Part shown: positions 1 through 8,729 of the stretch, in pieces
Position numbering within the stretch: the stretch's first letter is position 1
How the letters are laid out: each line of letters begins with the position of its first letter
Source of the DNA: Bacteroidaceae bacterium
GTDB taxonomy: Bacteria; Bacteroidota; Bacteroidia; Bacteroidales; Bacteroidaceae
Length of the DNA stretch: 42,802 bases
Direction: 5' to 3'
NCBI GenBank assembly: GCA_902362595.1
Contig: CABIXF010000034.1
Span: 1-42,802 of the forward strand
Notes under the pieces: generated by a model
The model's database searches: none
What the model was told of the DNA's origin: nothing
What the model saw: the letters and a program-made list of their open reading frames with translations, nothing else
Made by a program: the position numbers and the translations under genes

Positions 1-90
1 CAAACTTACAAATCACTTGCTAAAGTTGCATAAGATTCTGATTTTCAATCCCATCTGAAAGTGGCGCAGGCTGCAATAGAAGAAGCATAA
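1..90 (+). other. possible 3' end of an upstream gene
   Basis: Frame 1 is open from the window edge to a TAA at 31-33, then stays open to a second TAA at 88-90. The residues after the first stop (ending SHLKVAQAAIEEA) read like ordinary protein, so this may be the degraded tail of a gene that begins outside the window. It is too short to assign a family. A hairpin (113-152) follows and could end its transcript. Confidence 0.2.
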
Positions 91-112
91 GCAATATAGG
101 ATAATATTTGAT

Positions 113-152
113 TTAGGCTGTAACGAGCTGTTTATCAGGCGTTACAGCCTAA
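113..152. terminator. bidirectional hairpin terminator candidate
   Basis: A perfect 13-bp stem (TTAGGCTGTAACG at 113-125 with its complement at 140-152) encloses a 14-nt loop. On the plus strand it is followed shortly by a T-run (156-161), so it looks like an intrinsic terminator for whatever enters from the left. The minus-strand decayed ORF also ends here, with its stop codon inside the stem. Confidence 0.6.
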
Positions 153-412
153 GTTGTTTTTAGGCGGTTCGTGCATTTGTTTGCAAGAAATGAGTCAAAT
201 AAACGTATTTGTTGTTGCTCTATATCAAGCTTTAGATTATCTCAGTTCTTTAGGGTTTCTTTCCATTTATCAAATTTATTGGCTAAAGAGAAATAATTAT
301 TGTTTGTTGAGGGTAAAATGTGATATTTAATTGTTGGTAGATATGCAGAATGCGCTTTTTCCATTGAATATAAATCTTTTGATACTCTTGTATTTAGATA
401 AAAATAGAAGGT
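149..412 (-). pseudogene. decayed ORF with an internal stop
   Basis: On the minus strand the frame is open for about 87 codons from 412 to a TAG at 151-149, broken only by one TGA at 244-242. The translation looks protein-like (for example SMEKAHSAYLPTIKYHI and later DIEQQQIRLFDSFLANK). In sequence this AT-rich, so long an opening with one stop is unlikely by chance. I cannot name the family. It lies just downstream of rloB and may be the remains of a third gene of that cassette, or an unrelated gene it displaced. A short intact ORF (364-242) inside it is a weaker alternative. Confidence 0.35.
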
Positions 413-451
413 TTACAGAAATATTAGTATAGTACATCATAAAATGAGTCA

Positions 452-1078
452 TTAGATGTATTTATTTAATTCCTCCACGAGTAGATGCACGGTCGTTGAG
501 GATTCTTCCATAGCAGGATTTCCATTTGAAACCTCATTAAGCACAAGGGCTGCGTTTTTTATTGCCTGTAATTGCAGGTGATAAAGCCTGTTATACATGA
601 CAGCGCCAAATCCTTCATTTTTTGAATATGGTAATCCTATAAGTTTTGACAGCATATCTGCATAATTCTGGCGATGAAGAGGACCCCGATATAGATTAAA
701 ATGTAACAAGAACCAATACTCAAATGCCTGGTTACTGTAAGCAACACGGAAACCGTTCTTTTGAGCCAAAGCTATTGCCTGATTGAAATCCTTAGCAGGA
801 AAATCATCTTTGTCAAAAACGACCCAACACTGGTCATAACAATGCTTCTTCTTTTGTTCGGTATCACGTATGCTGATTGCCTTATTGACAAGACTTATAG
901 TATTCATTGCCTGGCCTATGGCTTTGACTGTGGCGGTTGTCATACGGAAAGCCTTAAAGTAGTCTGGTTCTGTACGTACTCCTTCACATACAATGAGAAA
1001 CGATTGTTTTACATTTCTTGTTCCCTGCTTTCTGGTCAGACTGCTTGTACGATGGTCCTTTTTTGTTTGTCTTCCCAT
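452..1078 (-). CDS. rloB: RloB-family protein (TOPRIM-like effector)
   Basis: This is a protein of about 208 residues of the RloB family, the partner of the upstream ATPase and a likely nuclease-type effector. Numbering from the GTG at 1084, the signs are IVCEG with E34, TEP.YF near 38-43, an acidic D-K-D-D at 91-94, and the conserved N118..FEYW..LHF stretch. Together these match a TOPRIM-like layout (Glu, then DxD, then a final Asn/Glu motif). Two starts are possible: the GTG at 1084, overlapping the rloA stop as GTGA, or the ATG at 1078 two bases after that stop; I use the ATG. Tight coupling to rloA implies one operon. The role in phage defence is inferred from family association, and the catalytic activity is not proven by sequence. 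Confidence 0.82.
   Translation of the reverse strand: MGRQTKKDHRTSSLTRKQGTRNVKQSFLIVCEGVRTEPDYFKAFRMTTATVKAIGQAMNTISLVNKAISIRDTEQKKKHCYDQCWVVFDKDDFPAKDFNQAIALAQKNGFRVAYSNQAFEYWFLLHFNLYRGPLHRQNYADMLSKLIGLPYSKNEGFGAVMYNRLYHLQLQAIKNAALVLNEVSNGNPAMEESSTTVHLLVEELNKYI
571..591. repeat. 21-nt direct repeat, copy A (inside rloB)
   Basis: These 21 bases, starting ATTGCAGGTGATAAAG, occur again identically at 2402-2422 upstream of rloA in the same orientation. This copy is coding sequence for the C-terminal part of RloB. The flanks do not match beyond the repeat. Confidence 0.75.
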
Positions 1079-1080
1079 AC

Positions 1081-2295
1081 TCACTCCTCCCTATTAAAGA
1101 CCCTCTCCATTTCACCGATAATGGGAGTTGCACCGTATTTGCCTAACAGATAATCTCTTTCAAATGGAGTATTGCTGCGTACCTTATATTCAACCAGTGA
1201 ATATGCTTCAGTAGAACCGAAACTGTTTTTCTGAGTAAACCATATCTGGTCACGGCGAAATATTCCGGCACTTAACAGGAAGGTGTCATGAGTTGTAAAA
1301 AGTAGTTGTGCACCTTTGGGGTTTGTTTTTGCCGAGTTGAAAAGGCTGATGATTTTACGAACCAACAAAGGGTGAAGTTTTGAGTTAAGTTCATCAATAA
1401 CCAAAAACTTTCCATTGTCCAAAGCATCAATGATGGGATACGACAAAGAAAAATATTTTATTGTACCTTCCGATTCATTACTGCTGAATGAAAAAGCTAC
1501 ACTATTGGTTTCTTTTCCCTCATCATTATATTGCCTGTGGGTACTAACGATACGGTTATCTGTTTTTACAATGTTGTCTATTCCCAAATCTGCATATTTT
1601 GCAAAGTTCGTAATACGCAAACGGATGTTCTCATCATCCATAGACTTTATAGCCAGTTTCCACAGTCTTTCCTCATCATTGCCAAATATCACCTGCATAT
1701 CATTCAGCCATTGCAGGATACTGACTGCTATAGGCTCATTGAACTGTGCTCCGGTAGACAGCAGTAAAGCATTGTTACGCACCATTTTCTTGTTTACAAG
1801 CTCCATCAATAAAGAGCTTTTCTGATGAACAGTGGTTCCTTCTTCTGTTCTGTAGAATATTTCGACTTCTTTGGCTCTCTTCTTGTTTGTGCGCTGGTAT
1901 AGCCATTCTGCACGTACAGCTTTGCTGTCAACTTCAAACCCATAACGGTAAGTGAAACCTTCAACAATAAAGGTTGCTTCCATTGTAGTCGGTTCATTCA
2001 TTGAAGTGGTATTCAACCGGAAGTTCTCTATATCAATTGCTTCTCCGGCCTGACTGTTTTTGAAAGAGTCTGTGATAAAACGCCTGTAAAAAGCAATAGC
2101 CTTCAGAACATTTGATTTTCCTGAAGCGTTTGCACCATAAATCACTGCACTCCGTAATACAGATAATCCGGTATCGGGTACAGTTATCATATCATTTGAC
2201 TCGGTAAGAACATCTTTAAGGGCAGTTGCAACAAAGGATATTTTTAACTCATCCTTTATTGACAGGTAATTACTAACACAAAACTCTAAAATCAT
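1081..2295 (-). CDS. rloA: RloA-type AAA/ABC-class ATPase
   Basis: This 404-residue cytoplasmic ATPase belongs to the AAA_15/AAA_21 (SMC/OLD-like ABC) group. The Walker A motif is GANASGKS at residues 54-61 after the typical N-terminal strand MILEFCVSNYLSIKD. A signature-like SNESEGT comes before Walker B at 297-303 (FLVIDEL, D301/E302). An LHP motif follows, and TTHD at 334-337 is the switch histidine. The start codon is the first ATG after the operator palindromes. In RloAB pairs the ATPase is thought to sense invasion and license the RloB effector, as OLD and PARIS ATPases do. That mechanism is inferred here. It is read with rloB from one promoter. Confidence 0.88.
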   Translation of the reverse strand: MILEFCVSNYLSIKDELKISFVATALKDVLTESNDMITVPDTGLSVLRSAVIYGANASGKSNVLKAIAFYRRFITDSFKNSQAGEAIDIENFRLNTTSMNEPTTMEATFIVEGFTYRYGFEVDSKAVRAEWLYQRTNKKRAKEVEIFYRTEEGTTVHQKSSLLMELVNKKMVRNNALLLSTGAQFNEPIAVSILQWLNDMQVIFGNDEERLWKLAIKSMDDENIRLRITNFAKYADLGIDNIVKTDNRIVSTHRQYNDEGKETNSVAFSFSSNESEGTIKYFSLSYPIIDALDNGKFLVIDELNSKLHPLLVRKIISLFNSAKTNPKGAQLLFTTHDTFLLSAGIFRRDQIWFTQKNSFGSTEAYSLVEYKVRSNTPFERDYLLGKYGATPIIGEMERVFNREE

Positions 2296-2346
2296 AAACT
2301 TAACTCTTATTTTTGCGAGATTTTTACAAAAATAAGAGTTAAGTTT
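2296..2346. repeat. 20-bp inverted repeat abutting the rloA start codon
   Basis: The arms 2296-2315 and 2327-2346 are perfect reverse complements around an 11-nt centre. The left arm begins one base upstream of the rloA start codon. The right arm contains the minus-strand -7 box. As DNA it could be an operator covering the transcription start. As RNA only the promoter-proximal part would be transcribed. Confidence 0.8.
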
Positions 2347-2358
2347 TGGAATTCCAAA
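2327..2358 (-). promoter_or_regulatory. promoter of rloAB
   Basis: Read on the minus strand, TTTG at 2358-2355 and TATTTTTG at 2334-2327 match the Bacteroides -33 (TTTG) and -7 (TAnnTTTG) elements, with 20 bp between them. Transcription would start near 2321, giving a leader of about 25 nt before rloA. Both boxes lie inside inverted repeats, so a repressor or self-regulatory protein bound there would block the promoter. Confidence 0.6.
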
Positions 2359-2366
2359 ACTTAACT
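2337..2366. repeat. 30-bp perfect palindrome over the rloAB promoter
   Basis: The 15 bases 2337-2351 (AGTTAAGTTTTGGAA) are followed directly by their exact reverse complement. The palindrome shares its left end with the right arm of the 2296-2346 repeat, so the central AGTTAAGTT can pair with either neighbour. It spans the -33 box and the spacer of the rloAB promoter, which fits a dimeric repressor site. Confidence 0.8.
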
Positions 2367-2401
2367 GTAAATAATTGCTTACGTGATTATATTTAAAAAT
2401 G

Positions 2402-2422
2402 ATTGCAGGTGATAAAGCCTGT
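2402..2422. repeat. 21-nt direct repeat, copy B (upstream of rloA)
   Basis: This is identical to 571-591 and in the same orientation. It sits in non-coding sequence about 107 bp upstream of rloA. The two copies bracket rloA and most of rloB. Confidence 0.75.
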
Positions 2423-2792
2423 CATGTGGTAAGAGTCCAGAAGGATAATTGCAAATAATTATTTGGCGAACCCATTTGAATAATAACTGTATATGAAAGA
2501 GGTCCAGCTCGCTATTAAATAATCAATGTAAGCTTTTTTTGAAATATAAATAAATATTAGTTTAGAAATTTATTTCTGTAAATAGCAGAATGATGTGCCA
2601 AATTGCGCTAAATAGTGACAAAAATGCCAGTTTGTAGTCGTTTAATTGCTTGTAAACCAGTATGGTATGGCTTCTTTTTGGATATAGTTAAATAAATAAT
2701 ATGGTATTTATTCTGCATTTTTATACTCAAATTGACGTTCATTCTATTTCGATGAAAGAAATTTGTACAAAAAATTGTATTTTTCCTCTCTT
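2423..2792. other. AT-rich gap, no gene seen
   Basis: This is the rest of the divergent gap between rloA and susC. All frames are short and not protein-like, and I see no further long repeats or RNA genes. It probably acts only as upstream DNA for the susC promoter. Confidence 0.5.
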
Positions 2793-2828
2793 TTTGTTTC
2801 ATAGTATAAAATAATATGTATAAATTTG
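2793..2828 (+). promoter_or_regulatory. candidate promoter of the susC operon
   Basis: TAAATTTG at 2821-2828 matches the Bacteroides -7 box TAnnTTTG. A TTTG at 2793-2796 could be the -33 box, although the 24-bp gap is a few bases longer than ideal. Transcription would start about 20 nt before the susC ATG. No extracytoplasmic sigma/anti-sigma pair or hybrid two-component sensor is encoded next to it. Confidence 0.4.
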
Positions 2829-2855
2829 TTGCTGTTATCAAAAAAATGTCGAGAT

Positions 2856-5800
2856 ATGAGAAAGAAAATTACACTTTTTTGTGCCTTTTTGTTAATAGGC
2901 ATAAGCCTGGCGATAGCGCAGGCTGTACAAGTGACAGGTGTGGTGGTATCTTCGGAGGACGACTTACCTGTGGTGGGAGCTTCTATTTTAGTAAAAGGAA
3001 CTTCTAACGGTACAATTACGGATATCGACGGAAAATTTACGTTGAAAGTCAATAAAGGGGCGAAGCTCGTGATTAGTTATATCGGTATGAAATCGCAGAC
3101 GGTTACGGCCAGGAATAATATGAAGATAGTGCTGGAATCGGATACGGAAGTACTGGATGAAGTGGTGGTAACCGGTATGCAGCGCATGGACAAGCGACTG
3201 TTCAGTGGGGCTGCCACGCAGATTTCGGGTGAGGACGTGAAGATGGATGGTCTGGCCGATATCAGCCGCGGTCTGGAAGGTAAGGCAGCCGGTGTATCGG
3301 TGCAGAACGTTTCCGGTACATTCGGTACGGCTCCGAAAATCCGTGTGCGTGGTGCGACTTCCATCTACGGTAGCTCCAAGCCGCTGTGGGTTGTGGATGG
3401 TGTGATCATGGAAGATGCGGTGGAGGTGAGTGCCGACCAGCTTTCATCAGGTGATGCCGAAACATTGATCAGCTCGGCCATTGCAGGATTGAACGCCGAC
3501 GATATCGAGAGCTTCCAGATTCTGAAGGATGGTTCGGCCACTTCTATCTATGGTGCACGTGCCATGGCCGGTGTGATTGTCGTGACCACTAAGAAAGGTA
3601 AGGCCGGTTCCAGCAGAGTGAACTATACGGGTGAGTTTACCACGCGTCTGGTACCGAGTTACAATGATTTCAACATCATGAACTCACAGGAGCAGATGGG
3701 TATCTACAAGCAGATGGAGCAGAAGGGTTGGCTGAATTTCTCGGAAACCATACGTGCGGCAGAAAGCGGTGTCTATGGTAAGATGTATCAGCTGATGAAT
3801 ACGTTCAACCCAAGTACGGGACTGCCGATGTTGCAGAACACGGAAAGTGCCCGCAACAGCTATCTGCAGGCAGCCGAGTTCCGCAATACGGACTGGTTCG
3901 ACGTGCTTTTCTCACCGAGCTTGAGCCAGAACCACTCCGTGAGCATCAGTAGTGGTACGGACAAGTCGTCGTTCTATGCTTCTCTGAGTGCCATGTACGA
4001 TCCGGGATGGTACAAACGCAGTTCGGTGGAACGTTATACGGCGAATGTGAATACTTCTTACAACATTTCGAAATGGTTGAGCTTTAACATGATTGCCAAT
4101 GCCTCTTACCGTAATCAGGAGGCTCCGGGTACCCTCGGACAGGATGTGGATGTGGTTTCCGGTGAGGTGAAGCGTGACTTCGATATCAACCCGTACTCTT
4201 ACGCGCTGAATACGTCACGTACGCTCGACCCGAATGAGTATTATACCAGCAACTATGCACCGTTTAATATCTTGAACGAGCTGGAAAACAACTATATGGA
4301 TCTGAACATCGTAGATGTGAAATTCCAGGGTGAACTGAAATGGAAACCGGTTGCGGGACTGGAATTCAGTGCGCTGGGTGCCGTAAAGTATCAGGGTACT
4401 TCGCAGGAACACAAGATTAAGGATGACTCAAATCAGGCGGAGGCTTACCGTGCCGGACTGGACGACAAGACCATCATGGACAAGAACCCCTTCCTGTATA
4501 CCGACCCCGACAACCCGTATGCACTGCCTATCTCCGTACTGCCGGAAGGGGGTATTTACCGCCGTACCGATTATAAGATGCTGAGCTACGACTTCCGTGG
4601 AACGGTGAACTATAACAAGGTATTCAATGAGGTACACCTGACCAACTGGTTCGGAGGTATGGAAGTGAATGCCATCGACCGTACGAAATCCAATTTCCAG
4701 GGTTGGGGTATGCAGTATGCAAACGGTGAGACACCTTATTACATTTACCAGTACTTTAAGAAAGGCATTGAAGACGGCGACCAGTATTTCAGCCTGAACA
4801 ATACGAAGGTGCGCAGCGTGGCTTTCTTCGCCAATGCCAACTATTCGTATGCCGGAAGATACTCCATCAACGGTACCATCCGTTACGAAGGTACCAACCG
4901 CATGGGTAAGAGCCGTAGCGCACGCTGGTTGCCTACGTGGAATATCTCAGGTGCATGGAATGTGCACGAAGAGAAATTCTTCGATGCCTTGGAACCTGCC
5001 ATGTCACACTTGACACTGAAGGCTTCTTACTCACTGACTGCCGACCGGGGTCCGGCCGACGTGACCAACTCGAAGGCAATCATCAACAGTTACATTCCTT
5101 ACCGTCCGTTTACCAACATTCAGGAATCAGGCTTGCAGCTGGTAGACCTGGAAAACAGTGAACTGACGTACGAAAAGAAACATGAGTTGAATATCGGAAT
5201 AGATATGGGATTTCTCGACAACCGCATCAACTTTGCACTCGACTGGTATACCCGTAACAACTACGACTTGATTGGTGCCGTCAATACACAGGGTGTAGGT
5301 GGTACGATTCTGAAACTGGCCAACGTAGCTTCCATGAAGTCACACGGTGTGGAATTTACCTTGTCTACCCATAACATCAAGACCAAGGACTTTAACTGGA
5401 ATACCGATTTTATCTTCTCGAATGCGCAGAATGAAGTAACCGACCTGCAGCAGAACGCCAATATCATGGATTTGATTTCGGGTACAGGTTTCGCCAAACA
5501 AGGCTATCCGGTAAGAGGTTTGTTCTCTATTCCGTTCAAAGGACTGGATGAAAACGGTATTCCTTTGATTGAAAACGAAAAGGGAGAGATTACCAGCACC
5601 AGCATCAACTTCCAGGAACGTGACAACACAGACTTCCTGATTTACGAAGGCCCTACCGACCCCACCATTACCGGTAGCTTGGGTAACATCTTTACGTACA
5701 AAGGTTTCCGTCTGAACATCTTCATGACTTATTCGTTTGGCAACGTGGTTCGTCTGAATCCGGTATTCAGTGCCCAGTATTCCGACCTGAGTGCCATGAC

Positions 5801-6176
5801 ACGTGAGTTCAAGAACCGCTGGACCTTGCCGGGCGATGAGAATGTGACCAACATCCCTGCCATCATTTCTGCCAGAATGTACAATGAGAACACCGACTAC
5901 AGATACGCGTACAATGCCTACAACTATTCGGATGTACGTGTGGCCAAAGGCGACTTCATCCGTATGAAGGAGATTTCACTGGCCTACGAGTTCCCGAAAG
6001 CATGGATTGCTCCGCTGAAACTGTCGAACCTTTCACTGAAGGTACAGGCCACGAACCTGTTCCTGTTCTATGCCGACAAGAAGTTGAACGGACAGGATCC
6101 TGAATTCTTCAATGCAGGTGGTGTGGCTTCTCCGGTGCCACGTCAGTTTACATTTACACTGAGATTAGGGTTATAA
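2856..6176 (+). CDS. SusC/RagA-type TonB-dependent outer-membrane transporter
   Basis: This outer-membrane beta-barrel of about 1106 residues imports oligomers together with its SusD lid, powered by TonB. A signal peptide covers residues 1-21. A carboxypeptidase-regulatory-like domain spans about 25-97 (GASILVKGTSNGTITDIDGKF). The SusC hallmark DEVVVTG lies at 101-107, then the plug (about 110-240, with KIRVRGATSIYGSSKPLWVVDG) and the barrel, ending in an aromatic/Leu strand (FTFTLRLGL). The start is the ATG at 2856, because it opens a proper signal peptide; a TTG at 2826 would add a non-signal extension. There is no STN domain, so signalling through an anti-sigma factor is unlikely. The partner SusD follows after 17 bp. 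The substrate is unknown, but the neighbours suggest peptide or protein. Confidence 0.95.
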   Translation: MRKKITLFCAFLLIGISLAIAQAVQVTGVVVSSEDDLPVVGASILVKGTSNGTITDIDGKFTLKVNKGAKLVISYIGMKSQTVTARNNMKIVLESDTEVLDEVVVTGMQRMDKRLFSGAATQISGEDVKMDGLADISRGLEGKAAGVSVQNVSGTFGTAPKIRVRGATSIYGSSKPLWVVDGVIMEDAVEVSADQLSSGDAETLISSAIAGLNADDIESFQILKDGSATSIYGARAMAGVIVVTTKKGKAGSSRVNYTGEFTTRLVPSYNDFNIMNSQEQMGIYKQMEQKGWLNFSETIRAAESGVYGKMYQLMNTFNPSTGLPMLQNTESARNSYLQAAEFRNTDWFDVLFSPSLSQNHSVSISSGTDKSSFYASLSAMYDPGWYKRSSVERYTANVNTSYNISKWLSFNMIANASYRNQEAPGTLGQDVDVVSGEVKRDFDINPYSYALNTSRTLDPNEYYTSNYAPFNILNELENNYMDLNIVDVKFQGELKWKPVAGLEFSALGAVKYQGTSQEHKIKDDSNQAEAYRAGLDDKTIMDKNPFLYTDPDNPYALPISVLPEGGIYRRTDYKMLSYDFRGTVNYNKVFNEVHLTNWFGGMEVNAIDRTKSNFQGWGMQYANGETPYYIYQYFKKGIEDGDQYFSLNNTKVRSVAFFANANYSYAGRYSINGTIRYEGTNRMGKSRSARWLPTWNISGAWNVHEEKFFDALEPAMSHLTLKASYSLTADRGPADVTNSKAIINSYIPYRPFTNIQESGLQLVDLENSELTYEKKHELNIGIDMGFLDNRINFALDWYTRNNYDLIGAVNTQGVGGTILKLANVASMKSHGVEFTLSTHNIKTKDFNWNTDFIFSNAQNEVTDLQQNANIMDLISGTGFAKQGYPVRGLFSIPFKGLDENGIPLIENEKGEITSTSINFQERDNTDFLIYEGPTDPTITGSLGNIFTYKGFRLNIFMTYSFGNVVRLNPVFSAQYSDLSAMTREFKNRWTLPGDENVTNIPAIISARMYNENTDYRYAYNAYNYSDVRVAKGDFIRMKEISLAYEFPKAWIAPLKLSNLSLKVQATNLFLFYADKKLNGQDPEFFNAGGVASPVPRQFTFTLRLGL

Positions 6177-6193
6177 CAAAAAAATAAGACATT

Positions 6194-7783
6194 ATGAACA
6201 AGAAATACATATTATTCGCAGCCATTGTAGGAAGTTCAATGGGATTGGCTTCCTGTAGTGATTTTCTGGATGAGATGCCAGACCAGCGTACGGAAGTGAC
6301 ATCAGAAAACGCCGATTATCTGCTGGTGACGGCTTATCCCAACAGCATGCCTCTGGAAATGTTTGAAATGTATAGCGACAATACCGATGCCTTCCCCAAC
6401 CGTTATGCAGCGTGGAGCCGTTTGCAGGAAGACCTGTACAAATGGGAAGATACCTCCCAGAACGAAGATGATTCTCCTGCTGCCGTGTGGGAAGGATGCT
6501 ACAAGGCAATTGCCACAGCCAATCAGGTGCTGACGATGATTGCCGAGCAGGGCAATCCTTCTACGATGGATGCCACCCGGGGTGAAGCACTGCTGTGCCG
6601 TGCCTACAATCACTTTATCTTGGCTACGGTATTCTGCAAGGCCTATTCATCCACTGCAGCGACCGATTTGGGTGTGCCTTACATGACCTCACTGGAAAAT
6701 ACGGTGAGTCCGAACTACGACCGCGGTACACTGGAAGAGTTGTACAAGGGGATAGAAAAGGATTTGCTGGAGGGACTTCCTCTGATCAGCGACAGCAAGT
6801 ATTCAGTGCCCAAGTACCATTTCAACAAGAATGCGGCCAATGCATTTGCGGCCCGTTTCTACCTGAACTATACCCAGCCGGACCTGTCGAACTACGACAA
6901 AGTGATAGAATATGCGACAGCTGTCCTGGGCGACAACCCTTCGCTGATGCTGCGTGACTGGGAAGCACTGGGCGCTTTGTCACTGAACGGTGAAATCCAG
7001 CCGAACGAATACGTGGATGCAGAGAGAGCGGCCAACCTGATGCTGGTCTGCTTCCATTCTTACTGGGGATATGTGAGTGGCCCTTACGGATTGGGAGAAC
7101 GCTATGCGCACGGTCCCGAAGTGTCGTATGAAACTAACCGCTCGAATGGTCCGTGGGGAAATTATACATCTAGTCCGAATACTACGATTTACCGTGTGGG
7201 CGTATGGAGCAACTCTTCTGCACTGCCTACCAAGATCATTTCCATGAAGGTGGCACAGTATAAGGAGTATGTCGACGTGGTAGCCGGAACCATCAACGGA
7301 TATTGTGTCAATGCCGCGTTTACAGCCGATGAACTGCTGCTGAGCCGTGCCGAGGCCTATGCCATGAAGAAAGATTACACACATGCGCTGGCCGACCTGA
7401 ACAGCTGGATGGCTGCCTATACCACCCGTTCGCAGGCCATGACGGAAGAGGAAATCAACGCTTTCTACGACGGCCTGGCATATTACACACCCACCGAACC
7501 TACGGTGAAGAAAGAGTTGCATCCGGAATTCACCATCGAGAAAGGCACACAGGAGAATCTGATTCACGCCATCCTGCAGGCCCGCCGTATCACTACCTTG
7601 CATGAGGGACTCCGCTGGCTGGATATCAAACGTTTCGGCATCACGGTATATCGCCGCTACATGAAAGACGACGGCAGCATCGAAGTGACCGACCAGATGG
7701 AAGCTAACGACGCACGTCGTGCCATTCAGATTCCGAGTGATGTAATCAGCGCAGGTATGGAGCCTAATCCTAGAAATAACTAA
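6194..7783 (+). CDS. SusD/RagB-type nutrient-binding lipoprotein
   Basis: This is a 529-residue surface lipoprotein that caps the SusC barrel and binds substrate. The lipobox LASC places the lipidated cysteine at 21, followed by SDFLDEMPD, the usual start of mature SusD proteins. This acidic stretch fits the Bacteroidetes surface-export signal. Helical TPR-like sections follow, and the C-terminal part carries the common SusD wording (ILQARRITTLHEGLRWLDIKRFG). It is the second gene of the operon. Binding specificity cannot be read from sequence; RagB-like peptide binding is considered because of the peptidase gene next door. Confidence 0.93.
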   Translation: MNKKYILFAAIVGSSMGLASCSDFLDEMPDQRTEVTSENADYLLVTAYPNSMPLEMFEMYSDNTDAFPNRYAAWSRLQEDLYKWEDTSQNEDDSPAAVWEGCYKAIATANQVLTMIAEQGNPSTMDATRGEALLCRAYNHFILATVFCKAYSSTAATDLGVPYMTSLENTVSPNYDRGTLEELYKGIEKDLLEGLPLISDSKYSVPKYHFNKNAANAFAARFYLNYTQPDLSNYDKVIEYATAVLGDNPSLMLRDWEALGALSLNGEIQPNEYVDAERAANLMLVCFHSYWGYVSGPYGLGERYAHGPEVSYETNRSNGPWGNYTSSPNTTIYRVGVWSNSSALPTKIISMKVAQYKEYVDVVAGTINGYCVNAAFTADELLLSRAEAYAMKKDYTHALADLNSWMAAYTTRSQAMTEEEINAFYDGLAYYTPTEPTVKKELHPEFTIEKGTQENLIHAILQARRITTLHEGLRWLDIKRFGITVYRRYMKDDGSIEVTDQMEANDARRAIQIPSDVISAGMEPNPRNN

Positions 7784-7788
7784 TCGCC

Positions 7789-7795
7789 AAGGAGG
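7789..7795 (+). promoter_or_regulatory. strong Shine-Dalgarno before the peptidase gene
   Basis: AAGGAGG lies 7 bases before the ATG at 7803. Such a full purine-rich site is unusual here, since the other genes of this operon start without a clear one. Confidence 0.5.
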
Positions 7796-7802
7796 AACAA
7801 TT

Positions 7803-8714
7803 ATGAAAAAATACTTTATATATGCATCAATGTGTTTACTGTCGCTGGGGTTTGTTTCCTGCAACAACGAGGATGAGATAGATACCTCGCACAGTATATT
7901 CGGGTCGGACGGAACGGAAGCCGAAGAGCCGAATGAATTTGACAAGTGGCTGCTTGAAAACTATGTCTATACCTATAATATTCAGGTGAAATATCGTCTG
8001 GACGACAACGAAACCGACGTGGAATACGACTTGGTTCCGGCCGATTACGAAAAAGCTTTCGCCCTGGCAAAAATCGTGAAGTTTGTATGGATGGAAGCGT
8101 ACGATGAGGTATGGGGCATTGAAACCACACGTACCTATGTGCCGAAACTGATTCAGATGATTGGCAACGTGGCCTACACCGAATCGGGTATGATTCTGGG
8201 TCAGGCCGAACAGGGTATGAAGGTAACCCTCTTCAAGATTAACGACCTGGACCTGAACAACCTGGACGTCAATACCCTGAATGAGTATTACTTCAAGACC
8301 ATGCACCATGAGTTTACGCACATCCTGAACCAGCGTAAGCCTTACGACACCAACTACGACCGTATCACCGAATCGAGCTATGTGGGTTCCGACTGGTACC
8401 AGATTTACGATGACCAGGCGTTGCAGATGGGATTCATCTCTCCGTATGCCATGGACCGCGGTTCGGAAGACTTTGCCGAGATGCTGTCTATCTTTGTGAC
8501 CAATTCGGCAGACACCTGGGAGTCGTTTCTGGAGACAGCCGAACCGGATCCCAACAGTCCGTACTATAACCCGGATGTCAACGGACGGGCCATCCTGGAA
8601 CAGAAGTTCGACATTGTGTACAAGTACATGAAAGATTCATGGGGGGTAGATTTGTATGAATTGCGCGACGTGGTTCAGCGTCGGCAGGGAGAAATCAATA
8701 CCTTGTTCAACTAA
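7803..8714 (+). CDS. putative zinc metallopeptidase lipoprotein (Peptidase_Mx1-like)
   Basis: This 303-residue lipoprotein has a signal peptide ending in FVSC (Cys20), followed by NNEDEID, a surface-export type sequence. The zinc motif is H169-EFT-H173, and a downstream SEDFAEM (about 221-227) could supply the third, glutamate ligand. This pattern matches the putative zinc-binding metallopeptidases often found in Bacteroidota SusCD operons. It probably works at the cell surface, cutting proteins or peptides before SusCD uptake, but no activity is proven. It lies 19 bp after susD. An alternative role is processing of host or bacterial surface proteins unrelated to nutrition. Confidence 0.83.
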   Translation: MKKYFIYASMCLLSLGFVSCNNEDEIDTSHSIFGSDGTEAEEPNEFDKWLLENYVYTYNIQVKYRLDDNETDVEYDLVPADYEKAFALAKIVKFVWMEAYDEVWGIETTRTYVPKLIQMIGNVAYTESGMILGQAEQGMKVTLFKINDLDLNNLDVNTLNEYYFKTMHHEFTHILNQRKPYDTNYDRITESSYVGSDWYQIYDDQALQMGFISPYAMDRGSEDFAEMLSIFVTNSADTWESFLETAEPDPNSPYYNPDVNGRAILEQKFDIVYKYMKDSWGVDLYELRDVVQRRQGEINTLFN

Positions 8715-8729
8715 TAAAACACCGGAATT

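Noticed and set aside
2826..2855. Longer SusC start at a TTG
   Set aside because: The added residues would precede and spoil the signal peptide, and they overlap the promoter -7 box; the ATG at 2856 starts a normal signal peptide.
6980..7945. 321-codon minus-strand ORF opposite susD and the peptidase gene
   Set aside because: It spans the junction of two real genes on the other strand and has no recognisable content.
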